From Candidatus Melainabacteria bacterium (GTDB lineage: Bacteria > Cyanobacteriota > Vampirovibrionia > Obscuribacterales > Obscuribacteraceae), in contig JACRFZ010000071.1 of assembly GCA_016212515.1 (NCBI GenBank), positions 1 to 61,498 of the forward strand: a stretch of DNA of 61,498 nt. Direction: 5' to 3'. Every line of letters starts with the position of its first letter. Position 1 is the stretch's first letter. A model generated the notes under the pieces. That model did no database searches. It saw only the letters and a list, made by a program, of their open reading frames with translations, and was not told the origin of the DNA. The translations under genes and the position numbers were made by a program. Of this stretch, positions 53,189 through 60,759 are shown one piece after another.

Positions 53189-54427
53189 TTATTTTGCTTT
53201 CGGTGGTCTGTAGTGGCAGCCCTGGCCTGGATGTTTGGCAAAGTAGTCCTGGTGATATTCCTCCGCTGTGTAGAATTTGTTGAAGGGCTCGAGGCTGGTC
53301 ACAATTTTCTTGAAGCCCATGAAGTTTTGCTCTTTGCCGATGACTGTCTTGGCTTCCTTGAGCTGGCTATCGTTTGTATAAAAAATGGCTGAGCGGTATT
53401 GATCGCCCACGTCCGGTCCCTGCCTGTTCATTGTGGTTGGATCGTGCAGGGCAAGGAATTCTTTGGTGAGAGTAGCGAAGCTAATTTGCTTGGGGTTATA
53501 GACTACTCTTACTGCTTCCGCGTGTCCTGTACCATGGCTGCATACGTCTTCATAGCTAGGCAGATCTTTCTTGCCACCGGTATAACCAACGGTGGTGGCT
53601 AATACCCCTTTGATTTCTTTAAAGGCATCTTCCACGCCCCAGAAACAGCCGCCGGCGAAATAGGCGACCTCCAGTCCCATCTGGCGTTCTTTGTCATCGG
53701 TGGCCTGGTCGTAGACAATTAGATCTCTGGTTTTTTCGGCCTTACCGGAGACCGCGCCGGTACTCTCTGCCGTGCTTCCAGAGGTGGTTCCGGATAGGCT
53801 TCCAGGCGTGATTCCGGTAAGGCTTCCTCCGGAATCGACTTTGTTTCCTTCTTTTGTGCCGATGTCTGAATTTGCCGCCAGTTGATGTTTTTGAAAATCA
53901 AGGGAGGCGGAGTTTATGCAATAGCGTTGTCCGGTGGGTTGTGGACCGTCATCAAATACATGGCCCAGATGAGAACCGCATTTTGCACAGATAACCTCTT
54001 CTCTCACCATTCCCAGGCTGGCATCTTGTTCTACTTTTACTCCGGCTTTGTCCACGGGTTTATAGAAACTCGGCCAGCCCGTTCCGGATTCGAACTTGGT
54101 ATCGGACGAGAAGAGGGGTTCACCGCACCCAACGCACTTGTAAGTGCCTTTTTCATGGTTGTTCCAGTATTTGCCGGTGAAAGCCCGTTCTGTTCCTTTC
54201 TGTCTGGCAACTTGGTACTGCTCGGGCGTTAAGCGTTTGCGCCATTCACTGTCCGGCAGATTTTGCAGGTCTATGGCTTCTTTATTTTTGTTTTCCATGG
54301 TTGCTTTTGCTCCTACTGTTCTCGAGGAGCACCCCGCCAATAATACTGAGATCAACAAAGCGGCAAAGGCTGCATTTATCTGCATAGTCATTGAATCCTT
54401 CATTTCTGTCTGAGAATTTGAGAACAT
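53189..54427 (-). CDS. msrBA: Lipoprotein MsrB-MsrA methionine sulfoxide reductase fusion
   Basis: 412 residues; GAGG lies 9 nt before the ATG. A lipoprotein signal ends in LLAGC (Cys33), placing the enzyme in the envelope. The MsrB domain (about 60-182) has zinc Cys98, Cys101, Cys147, Cys150 and catalytic Cys170 in RYCINS. A Gly/Ser/Thr linker (195-230) joins it to MsrA (about 250-405), with catalytic Cys261 in GGCFWG and Cys404 near the end as likely resolving Cys. MsrA repairs the S epimer and MsrB the R epimer of methionine sulfoxide. B-then-A order is less common than A-then-B. It leads an operon with an ECF sigma factor and its redox-type anti-sigma, implying induction by oxidative stress. 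The electron donor is not in the window. Confidence 0.94.
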   Translation of the reverse strand: MFSNSQTEMKDSMTMQINAAFAALLISVLLAGCSSRTVGAKATMENKNKEAIDLQNLPDSEWRKRLTPEQYQVARQKGTERAFTGKYWNNHEKGTYKCVGCGEPLFSSDTKFESGTGWPSFYKPVDKAGVKVEQDASLGMVREEVICAKCGSHLGHVFDDGPQPTGQRYCINSASLDFQKHQLAANSDIGTKEGNKVDSGGSLTGITPGSLSGTTSGSTAESTGAVSGKAEKTRDLIVYDQATDDKERQMGLEVAYFAGGCFWGVEDAFKEIKGVLATTVGYTGGKKDLPSYEDVCSHGTGHAEAVRVVYNPKQISFATLTKEFLALHDPTTMNRQGPDVGDQYRSAIFYTNDSQLKEAKTVIGKEQNFMGFKKIVTSLEPFNKFYTAEEYHQDYFAKHPGQGCHYRPPKAK

Positions 54428-54483
54428 TTTGCTGACCCTCGTCTATTGTAAGGGTTTCGGCGCTCCCTTGTGCTGAATACCTA

Positions 54484-54510
54484 TACGTATGGGGGTTAGG
54501 GTTTATTCCC
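54484..54510 (-). promoter_or_regulatory. Predicted ECF promoter of the msrBA-sigma-anti-sigma operon
   Basis: On the minus strand GGGAATAAA (from 54510) is followed, 18 nt after GGGAAT, by GTATAGG. This resembles the SigR-type pattern GGGAAT-N18-GTT except for the last base of the -10. It would start transcription about 50 nt before the msrBA ATG. Confidence 0.55.
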
Positions 54511-54529
54511 GGAGCGACAAAAACTTTTT

Positions 54530-54556
54530 GGGAATAAAGTTGCCTTGTGCTTCGTT
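54530..54556 (+). promoter_or_regulatory. Predicted ECF promoter of the Cys-repeat gene
   Basis: GGGAATAAA at 54530-54538 and GTTTAAG from 54554 give GGGAAT-N18-GTT, an exact match to the SigR-type consensus. It would start transcription about 70 nt before the ATG. Together with the minus-strand copy it forms an inverted repeat TTTATTCCC-N19-GGGAATAAA. Confidence 0.6.
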
Positions 54557-54630
54557 TAAGGCATGGAAGATGGAGGATGCTTCCTAGGGCGGCTACTCCA
54601 ATATATGTAGGTTAACGAGGAGAAAATTCA

Positions 54631-55074
54631 ATGCAAGATAAATCCAAAGTACATTTGGCTGCGGCTATTGTGGCAAGTCTAGGTTTGGCTATGCACGTGC
54701 CTGCGGAAGCTCGTCAGTTGGACCGAGATGCATTTAAGGTAGGCGGAGGGCGTAGTTTGAACAGTAAGGCTGCTCTTGCTCAAGCCCTGACTGATGATTC
54801 CAGCAATAAAGGAGTGGAAGCCGGCTGTAAAGGTGCGGAAGGTTCCTGTAAAGGCAAAGAAGGATCTTGCAAAGGCAAAGAGGGATCCTGCAAAGGCAAG
54901 GAAGGATCTTGTAAAGGCAAAGAGGGATCCTGCAAAGGCAAGGAAGGATCTTGCAAAGGCAAAGAGGGATCCTGTAAAGGCAAAGAAGGATCTTGCAAAG
55001 GCAAAGAGGGATCCTGCAAAGGTAAGGAAGGCTCCTGCAAAGGTAAGGAAGGATCTTGTAAAGGTAAGGAATAG
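54631..55074 (+). CDS. Secreted cysteine-rich heptapeptide-repeat protein (GSCKGKE)n
   Basis: 147 residues; GAGGAG lies about 8 nt before the ATG. A signal peptide (VHLAAAIVASLGLAMHVPAEA) is followed by a 36-residue spacer, then AGCKGAE and eleven perfect GSCKGKE heptads to the end. That gives 12 evenly spaced Cys with no Trp, Tyr or Phe in the repeat. Synonymous codons differ between copies while the amino acids do not, which argues for selection on the peptide. The Cys-Lys-Gly-Glu make-up recalls secreted EGKCG-type and BufA-type precursors that MNIO (DUF692) enzymes modify to bind copper; no MNIO gene is in the window. Alternatives are a metal or thiol buffer. A SigR-type promoter lies upstream and a terminator downstream. 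Confidence 0.85.
   Translation: MQDKSKVHLAAAIVASLGLAMHVPAEARQLDRDAFKVGGGRSLNSKAALAQALTDDSSNKGVEAGCKGAEGSCKGKEGSCKGKEGSCKGKEGSCKGKEGSCKGKEGSCKGKEGSCKGKEGSCKGKEGSCKGKEGSCKGKEGSCKGKE
54820..55071 (+). repeat. Twelve 21-bp coding repeats with 42-bp higher-order pattern
   Basis: One diverged unit (54820-54840) and eleven units of 21 bp encoding GSCKGKE. Through the middle units GGATCT and GGATCC alternate, as do GAG and GAA, showing that growth occurred partly by two-unit (42-bp) steps. All changes between the eleven units are synonymous. Confidence 0.95.
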
Positions 55075-55155
55075 TTTTGGTTGGCTATACTGCCCAACTT
55101 TGATAAGTGGAAGCGCTAATTCGAAGCCGGAGTGTGCCAGTCTGAAATCTCTATG

Positions 55156-55192
55156 CGGAGGGCGGAGCAGGGCTTCGCCTTCCGTATTTTTA
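55156..55192 (+). terminator. Rho-independent terminator after Cys-repeat gene
   Basis: Stem CGGAGGGCG / CGCCTTCCG (one G-T pair), 11-nt loop, followed by TATTTTTA. It lies 82 nt after the stop codon. Confidence 0.75.
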
Positions 55193-55227
55193 TAGTCCGC
55201 TAGTGCTCTTTCTTGCGGTTTAGGTTT

Positions 55228-55407
55228 AGGTACGCGTGTTTTTGAGGTTGGGCGGCTCTAGTTTTCGAGATGAGGTACGCGTGTTTTTGAGGTTGGGCGG
55301 CTCTAGTTTTCGAGATGAGGTACGCGTGTTTTTGAGGTTGGGCGGCTCTAGTTTTCGAGATGAGGTACGCTCGTTTTTGAGGTTGGGTATCTCTGTTGAA
55401 AATGAGG
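55228..55407. repeat. 45-bp tandem repeat, three near-perfect copies and one diverged
   Basis: Units start at 55228, 55273, 55318 and 55363, each beginning AGGTACGC. The first three are identical; the last has diverged at its end. Because 45 is a multiple of three, the minus strand stays open and would encode a 15-residue repeat (AAQPQKHAYLISKTR), but only from a TTG without ribosome site, so I do not call a gene. The remaining 238 nt to the next gene hold no feature I can support. Confidence 0.85.
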
Positions 55408-55645
55408 GCTGATTGTAACAATAGTGATTTTGCGAAATATTACATCAGGGTCTTGGGACTTTTTTGAATTTGAAAGCCGCTCTGGAAAAGGCTTTCAGGC
55501 GTCAAGCAGATTTAATTTGGGGCGTTACATGAGTTTAGTGCTTGGGCGCAGTTGTTTTGAAAGAGATGTCCTGAGGGGGAAGAAAAAGCAGGTTAAGCCC
55601 ATCGCAGCTCTTGTTGAAGCTGCTGTCCGACCCGCCAGTCTGACA

Positions 55646-56782
55646 CTAGCTACCGAGCTGGCGCCAGATTTTCTTTACGTTCTCCTCCAGGGTAGAGACT
55701 CGATCCTCTCCGTTGATGCGACCGCCGGTGCGGCGTTTTAATTCTTCTATGCGGGCCGATTCGGGCTTGTCCAGGGCTACTTTTCTTATGACGTTGCGCG
55801 CGCCGCCTTCTCCCAGTTGGTTGAAGAGATCGCTTACAACGGCTCGTCCTCTCAATGATTTGAAGCCATAATCGGTGGCAACTTCGCAGGCCCGAACCAT
55901 GTTCTTATTGCGCAAAGTATCTTGCACACCCTGAAATTCTCGATCGGCAAGTGCCTTGACCATGCCGTCATGAAGCGTCTTGTTCCCGACAAAGTCGGCA
56001 GAGCGAACAAAACTGTCCCTGGTCAGGTTGGTTGAATAGGCTCCGAACATGGTTTGAAACTTTTCGGGGTTCTTATCGTGCCAGGCCTGAAGCAGATCTG
56101 GTAGTTTTCCCTTCTTCTGGTTCCATTGCAAAAGCCCGACGGAAATGCCCTGACCCATATCGTTGGGATTAAAAGCACGGTGCTTGTCCCTGGAGCCTTC
56201 GTTCTGTGTCACCCATTGTGAAACCATGTTGGCCCACTCGCCTTCGCAACTGTCACCGCCTTTCATGAGGGGATGTCGTTTATCGGCAGGTTTTGTGCCG
56301 CCGGCAATTACATGAGTGTCCTGACCCGTTTTGCCGGTGCTGCCCTTCTCATCCCTTTTGGTTTCGGCGCCGCTCTGTCCACCTTTATGGCCGCCATGGG
56401 TTCCTGGCGTAGTTCTGTCCGGAGGAGGCGGCACAATTTTCAGCACTTGTCCGACGTCGAGATTTGCTTGTTGATCTTTGGTTTTCAGACCGTTGCGTCT
56501 GGCTGTGTCATTTACGAAGGCCTTGAGTTCTTGCTCATCCGGCAGCCGCTTCAAAGTCTCAAAATAGATTTGTCTCCCGACATTGCGCAAAGTAGCCCCA
56601 TCTTTGAGCATGATTGTAAGTTCGGTGGATGACCCTTTGCCTGCGGTGCTAGCCGTCTGTGCTGCTTCCGCCTGAAGTCTCTGCGCAGCTACTTCCTGAA
56701 TGGCTTTTTCGTTCCCAAGTTCGGGTCCCGATTGGTCGCCGCGTTGGCTCTTCCGTTCTTCTGTACTCTTGCCTTCAACCAT
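55646..56782 (-). CDS. Putative peptidoglycan hydrolase with LysM-like domain
   Basis: About 378 residues from the ATG at 56782, with AGGT 5 nt upstream; a GTG four codons earlier is possible. A polar N-terminus is followed by a LysM-like segment (about 54-119, TLRNVGRQIYFETLKRLPDE to LDVGQVLKIVPP) and a Gly/Lys/Thr linker. A helical domain (about 180-345) opens with WANMVSQWVTQNEGSRDKHR and NPNDMGQGISVGLLQWNQ. The Glu195 in QNEG followed by GISVGLLQWNQ recalls lysozyme-like muramidases, with Glu as the acid. No signal peptide is visible. The assignment rests on motif likeness; a chitosanase-like fold is an alternative. Confidence 0.6.
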   Translation of the reverse strand: MVEGKSTEERKSQRGDQSGPELGNEKAIQEVAAQRLQAEAAQTASTAGKGSSTELTIMLKDGATLRNVGRQIYFETLKRLPDEQELKAFVNDTARRNGLKTKDQQANLDVGQVLKIVPPPPDRTTPGTHGGHKGGQSGAETKRDEKGSTGKTGQDTHVIAGGTKPADKRHPLMKGGDSCEGEWANMVSQWVTQNEGSRDKHRAFNPNDMGQGISVGLLQWNQKKGKLPDLLQAWHDKNPEKFQTMFGAYSTNLTRDSFVRSADFVGNKTLHDGMVKALADREFQGVQDTLRNKNMVRACEVATDYGFKSLRGRAVVSDLFNQLGEGGARNVIRKVALDKPESARIEELKRRTGGRINGEDRVSTLEENVKKIWRQLGS

Positions 56783-56922
56783 TGCTACCTGCACAGTCTA
56801 TCTACTTGCGAGATGAGTCTCAATCAATCGAACAAGTCGGGCAAACAGCCCAGACTTTTGGCAATATGCCCTGCCCGGGCTGAGCCGAAACCCACTGGGA
56901 ACGGATGCAGACGAGGCACAGG

Positions 56923-58824
56923 CTAGAAGCTGTCGTCTCCCAGGTTGAGCGAACTGTCAAAGGCAATTGTGCGCCAATTGCCTGTCATGACTCCGCCTTC
57001 CTCTTCGTCTGGCTCTGCGGTATCGCTCGGCGTTTCCTCGGACTTTAAGCGGGTCTGTAACTCGTTGTATTTACTGAGAAGATTTTGTGTGGTTGGGTGG
57101 TTATTGCCCAGACTTTCCACGGCGATGCGACAGGCCTCGTGGTAGCTGCCGGCTGCTGCTTTCAGCTTTCCGGCTTGAAACTCGAGCATGCCCAGGTTCT
57201 GCCAACCGCATGCTACGTCGGGGTGAGAGCCGCCCAGATTTTGGATGCAAATGTCTATGTAACTTCTAATTTCACTCAGGGCTTTGTCGAGTTGGCCCAT
57301 GTAATAGTGTGTCTTAGCCAGGTTACTCAGGGCCTGGGCATAGGCTAGACTCAAGGCGCCATGCAAGTCTCTGTTTAACTCGACTACTTCCAGTTGATAG
57401 ATCTCTGCCTGCTTGAAATCGGACATTTCGCAGCAGATGAAGGATGCGCGTTCCAGGCAATACAGATACCGGTTGTCTCTGTACTTCTTAAGACTGTTCA
57501 GTAACTGCGTGTACATCTGCCTGGCGCTGGCAAAGTCTCTCACTAGAATGAGTTGCTCTGCCACTTCTCTCAGGTCAAGCAAACTGGAGTTGGAACTTGC
57601 TGAGTTTTTCCCGGCGACGGGCTTCAGCTGCTGTTCCTTTCGGTGCCAACGAAGTTCCACTACCGCTTCGTTGAGCGATATATTGCGTCGTCTGGAGTAT
57701 TCGTAGAGAGTTGTTATTTCATCGAAGGTGTACTTGTTGTCTTCGTAGAATGAATAGCACTGATCCATGAGATCGACCGTGGTTTCGTCGAAGGTGCCCG
57801 AGATTAGCAAAGTTTGCTTGACGATGCGCTGATTCCGCCTGCCGTGCTCGAAGGCATTTTCGATTTCGGCACTGGCTGCGGTATCAAGGCACTTTATGAA
57901 CTCATAGAAATTGAGTTGGTCCTTATCGGATTGCCGGGCTGGTAGTTGTTCTGAGTTGGCGTAAACAATCGCTTCACCCAGGGAGAAGCCTTCTTCGAGT
58001 TTTTGTAAGACAAGCTTCAATTGTCTGGGTTTGATTGTGCCATCGGCAAGGTTGGCTTGAATTAGTACGATGTTTTCCAGTTGGCTCGGCGTCAGATAGC
58101 GCTTTTCCAAGAGCAGTTCGCCTATGGATTTGCGCTCGCTGATACTCATTTCCAGCACTTCCATGAGCCGGCTCTCGGAAATGAGCCCGGCGATTACCAA
58201 CAACTCACCAATCTTGGGTCGATTTTTGGATGGTTGCGCGTAGAAGTTCTTGGATTTTGGGGCTGCTGCCTGCGGCTGTCGGTTGCGTGCGTCTAGAATC
58301 AGGTTTCGGGCTTCGTTTCTCTGGAAGCGCCCCTGTCTGATCATGGCTTGTACGGTGAGAACTTTGTCCAGTACTTCTTGGGTGAGCACCCCGGCGGCCA
58401 CCAACATGCGTCCCAGCGGTAGCTTCACTCGCTGTTGCTGTCTGAGGTAGCCTTCCAGCTGTCCGGCTGTCAAGATGTCGCATTCCACCAGGAAGTCACC
58501 CAGTAGTGCTTCTTTGCGACCTTGCTTGCCGTCCCAGCCGAACTGCATGAGCGCATCGTCAAGGTTCCTATTGGTGCCGAGAATGAACTGGAAGACCTGG
58601 CTGGCGTGCTCGAAATCAATCATCGATTCGCGCAATAAAGTCTGGCAACGAATCAGATTGGTCAGGTCGGATTCCAAGATCAGACCTGAAAGGACCAGTA
58701 CTCGTCCCAGGGGCATGCCGGTGTCACTGGAAATGGCCAGTACTTTGTCCATCTGTTCCTGGGTAAGAATTCCCAGATTGATAGTCAGCTCACCCAGAAG
58801 GTAAGAATTGAGTTTGGTTGTCAC
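56923..58824 (-). CDS. MshEN-like repeat protein with C-terminal TPRs
   Basis: About 633 residues from the GTG at 58824, which has GGAG 9 nt upstream; a GTG at 58875 is an alternative without a site. At least three modules resemble secretion-ATPase N-terminal domains: YLLGELTINLGILTQEQMDK with PLGRVLVLSGLI; LLGDFLVECDILTAGQLEGY with PLGRMLVAAGVL; and KIGELLVIAGLISESRLMEV with SIGELLLEKRYL. A spacer leads to TPRs in the last 200 residues (YAQALSNLAKTHYYMGQLDK, GWQNLGMLEFQAGKLKAAA). It is a shorter paralogue of the protein at 30.2-33.7 kb, without the Ala-Pro linker. There is no ATPase domain. Function unknown; binding of a cyclic dinucleotide is possible. Confidence 0.75.
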   Translation of the reverse strand: MTTKLNSYLLGELTINLGILTQEQMDKVLAISSDTGMPLGRVLVLSGLILESDLTNLIRCQTLLRESMIDFEHASQVFQFILGTNRNLDDALMQFGWDGKQGRKEALLGDFLVECDILTAGQLEGYLRQQQRVKLPLGRMLVAAGVLTQEVLDKVLTVQAMIRQGRFQRNEARNLILDARNRQPQAAAPKSKNFYAQPSKNRPKIGELLVIAGLISESRLMEVLEMSISERKSIGELLLEKRYLTPSQLENIVLIQANLADGTIKPRQLKLVLQKLEEGFSLGEAIVYANSEQLPARQSDKDQLNFYEFIKCLDTAASAEIENAFEHGRRNQRIVKQTLLISGTFDETTVDLMDQCYSFYEDNKYTFDEITTLYEYSRRRNISLNEAVVELRWHRKEQQLKPVAGKNSASSNSSLLDLREVAEQLILVRDFASARQMYTQLLNSLKKYRDNRYLYCLERASFICCEMSDFKQAEIYQLEVVELNRDLHGALSLAYAQALSNLAKTHYYMGQLDKALSEIRSYIDICIQNLGGSHPDVACGWQNLGMLEFQAGKLKAAAGSYHEACRIAVESLGNNHPTTQNLLSKYNELQTRLKSEETPSDTAEPDEEEGGVMTGNWRTIAFDSSLNLGDDSF

Positions 58825-59036
58825 AGAACGCTGCTCCGCGGCTCCTTGTAAATTCCGGTGCCCTGTGATTTCCACGTGTAAAACGGAGCAACTCGGCCCT
58901 CAAACTTGTGCCAAGTCGAGAGAGGCGCCCGAAGGAGGCGCCCATAGCAGTCTACTATGTCTCATATATTCTTTTGTAGTCTTTCATAAAATTTTGGCAA
59001 AAGCGGTCCGGCTTTTTAGACACGGAAGCCTGACTG

Positions 59037-59807
59037 CTATTCCTCTTCCGCCGGCCATAATTCATCATCTGCAGGGAAAAGATAAGGCGCGCGCCTCGAC
59101 AGTTCCCTGTCTAATTGAGATCCGAGTTTAATGTTTGCTTCTATCCTCTGCTGCACATCTCGGGGCGGTTCCTTCTCATGGCGGCTTGCCAGCGAATCCA
59201 GGTCATCCATGGGCCTGGTCAGGTCCGTGGTTTGCCCATCGGGGATTTTGTCTATGTTGTGGAGCATATTTGCTCTCAGTTTTTCTCTCTCCTCTGGGTC
59301 TTTCACATCTTGCAGCATGCGATCAACCGTATTGCCGAGGGTCATGTCTTTGAAAGATTGGCGTTCTTGTTGGCTGTCGTAGTTGCCTATCAGGTCTTCT
59401 TGTCTGGTCATGTTGGCAATTGTGCCGTAGTAGAGCTGCTCGTAAGGCGCCGTGACGGCGTCGAGGCGCTGCTTTTCATCGGCATCTTTGCCGGCCGCAT
59501 CGCCACTGTCGTATAGGTCGATACGGTTGAGCTTCTGCCCATCGCTGTTTGCTGGTGCCTGGCGGACCAGGTCAATGTCTTTGACATTGCCGTCCTTGTT
59601 GTCGAGTCTGACATCTAGGATGATGCGATTGTTGGGATTGGCAATGTTGGCGTCGAGAACCGAGCTGTTCAAATCTTGCACCAGCTTCAGTCTCTCTTCG
59701 TTTGACATGCTGCCAATCTGTTCTTTAAAAGCGGAGCCGTTCCCACCTGAGGCGATATCTTCCACGAGCTGTTTGGGCAGGTCGTTAGGTTTTTGCGAAT
59801 GGTCCAT
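59037..59807 (-). CDS. Soluble acidic protein of unknown function
   Basis: 256 residues; AAGAGG lies about 11 nt before the ATG. Highly charged, rich in Asp, Asn and Arg (SNEERLKLVQDLNSSVLDAN, PNNRIILDVRLDNKDGNVKD, DPEEREKLRANMLHNIDK), with no signal peptide or membrane helix, ending DELWPAEEE. Mixed alpha/beta character is likely. I do not recognise it. It lies in a minus-strand series with the MshEN-like/TPR gene (212 nt between). Confidence 0.6.
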   Translation of the reverse strand: MDHSQKPNDLPKQLVEDIASGGNGSAFKEQIGSMSNEERLKLVQDLNSSVLDANIANPNNRIILDVRLDNKDGNVKDIDLVRQAPANSDGQKLNRIDLYDSGDAAGKDADEKQRLDAVTAPYEQLYYGTIANMTRQEDLIGNYDSQQERQSFKDMTLGNTVDRMLQDVKDPEEREKLRANMLHNIDKIPDGQTTDLTRPMDDLDSLASRHEKEPPRDVQQRIEANIKLGSQLDRELSRRAPYLFPADDELWPAEEE

Positions 59808-59991
59808 GACTGGAAAGACCTCTTAGATTGTGTGTTCTCTGCGCTTTGAGCACAGGGAGGACCGGCCCTACTTGGTCGGGGTGGTGGGCTAGTCCTGTTT
59901 GAGTTGGTTGGATGGGGTGACTGAACTTAATCTTTATGCCCCCAGGAGGAGGCTTTTAAGCCTGAACCTGTAACTACCGCCGGAGCTTTTA

Positions 59992-60078
59992 ATGTTTGAC
60001 CCGGCACTTAGTTATTCTGAGGCTGATGATAAACTGACGGAAGCCAAGCAGGCTTGCTATGAAGGCTGTTTCCAGTGA
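59992..60078 (+). CDS. Possible 28-residue small protein or leader peptide
   Basis: A short frame MFDPALSYSEADDKLTEAKQ plus eight residues ending CYEGCFQ, with GGAG 6 nt before the ATG, a better site than many long genes here. It ends 15 nt before the ATG of the HAD hydrolase, so it may be a translated leader or the first gene of a small operon. It is amphipathic and acidic with a CxxxC pair. No homologue can be named; a chance frame is possible. Confidence 0.4.
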   Translation: MFDPALSYSEADDKLTEAKQACYEGCFQ

Positions 60079-60093
60079 AAGGTAGAAAGGATA

Positions 60094-60759
60094 ATGTTTG
60101 AGGCCGTTCTCTTCGATTTTGACGGTACCCTGGTACCCAGTCTCGACTACTGGTTGAGCGGATTTAAGCATGCATTTGCCGAGTTGGGTCACGAGGTGTC
60201 AGAGCAGGAGATTATAGAGGGTTGTTTTTACAAAGACGATTCTCTCGTGGCGGAGGCCTTCGGCATCGAGTCTCACAAGACTTTCTGGCAGTTGGTGCAG
60301 CATAAGATTGTCATGCACTATGATTCTGCTGCTCTGGTTCCGGGTGCAAGAGAAGTGCTCGACTTTTGCCGGGAACGGAATTTGCCCCTGGCCCTGGTCA
60401 CTTCCTCGGAGAAACCTGTGATCGAGCGTGCTTTTGAAGTGCTCGATCTGGCTTCTTACTTTAAGTCGGTTGTCACCGCCGATGATGTCGTCAATCTTAA
60501 ACCTCATCCGGAGCCTGTGCTCAAAGCGCTTTCAGAACTTGGGGTACAAGCGGAAAAGGCAATCTTCATTGGTGACTATGTGGTGGATGTGAAAGCCGGC
60601 AGAGCGGCGGGCGTAACCACGGCAATATATTTTGCCGATGATCACAAACGCTTCCATGATCCCTCTCATATAAAAGCCAGCGGCCCCGACTTTATGTTCG
60701 CCAGTTACAGCGAGCTTCTAGGGCGTCTTGAAAAGGAACTTGCAGCAAAGACCGCCTAA
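60094..60759 (+). CDS. HAD-superfamily hydrolase, phosphoglycolate-phosphatase-like
   Basis: 221 residues; AAAGGA lies just before the ATG. Motif I AVLFDFDGTLVPS, motif II in LALVTSSEK, motif III Lys in LKPHPEPVLKAL and motif IV FIGDYVVDVKAGRAAG are intact, with a helical cap between I and II. The layout is HAD subfamily IA, which includes Gph, PpaX and beta-phosphoglucomutase; the substrate is a small phosphate ester that cannot be specified. It ends tail-to-tail with the next gene, the stops overlapping by 4 nt. Confidence 0.88.
   Translation: MFEAVLFDFDGTLVPSLDYWLSGFKHAFAELGHEVSEQEIIEGCFYKDDSLVAEAFGIESHKTFWQLVQHKIVMHYDSAALVPGAREVLDFCRERNLPLALVTSSEKPVIERAFEVLDLASYFKSVVTADDVVNLKPHPEPVLKALSELGVQAEKAIFIGDYVVDVKAGRAAGVTTAIYFADDHKRFHDPSHIKASGPDFMFASYSELLGRLEKELAAKTA

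Noticed and set aside
54820..55071. CRISPR array
   Set aside because: The regular 21-bp units have no spacers and are in-frame coding repeats.
55200..55421. 73-codon minus-strand frame with a 15-residue repeat
   Set aside because: It begins at TTG without a ribosome site, and its openness follows from a 45-bp repeat length. Kept as a repeat only.
55424..55741. 105-codon plus-strand frame
   Set aside because: It starts at a GTG without a ribosome site and overlaps the end of the peptidoglycan hydrolase gene antiparallel; there is no domain.
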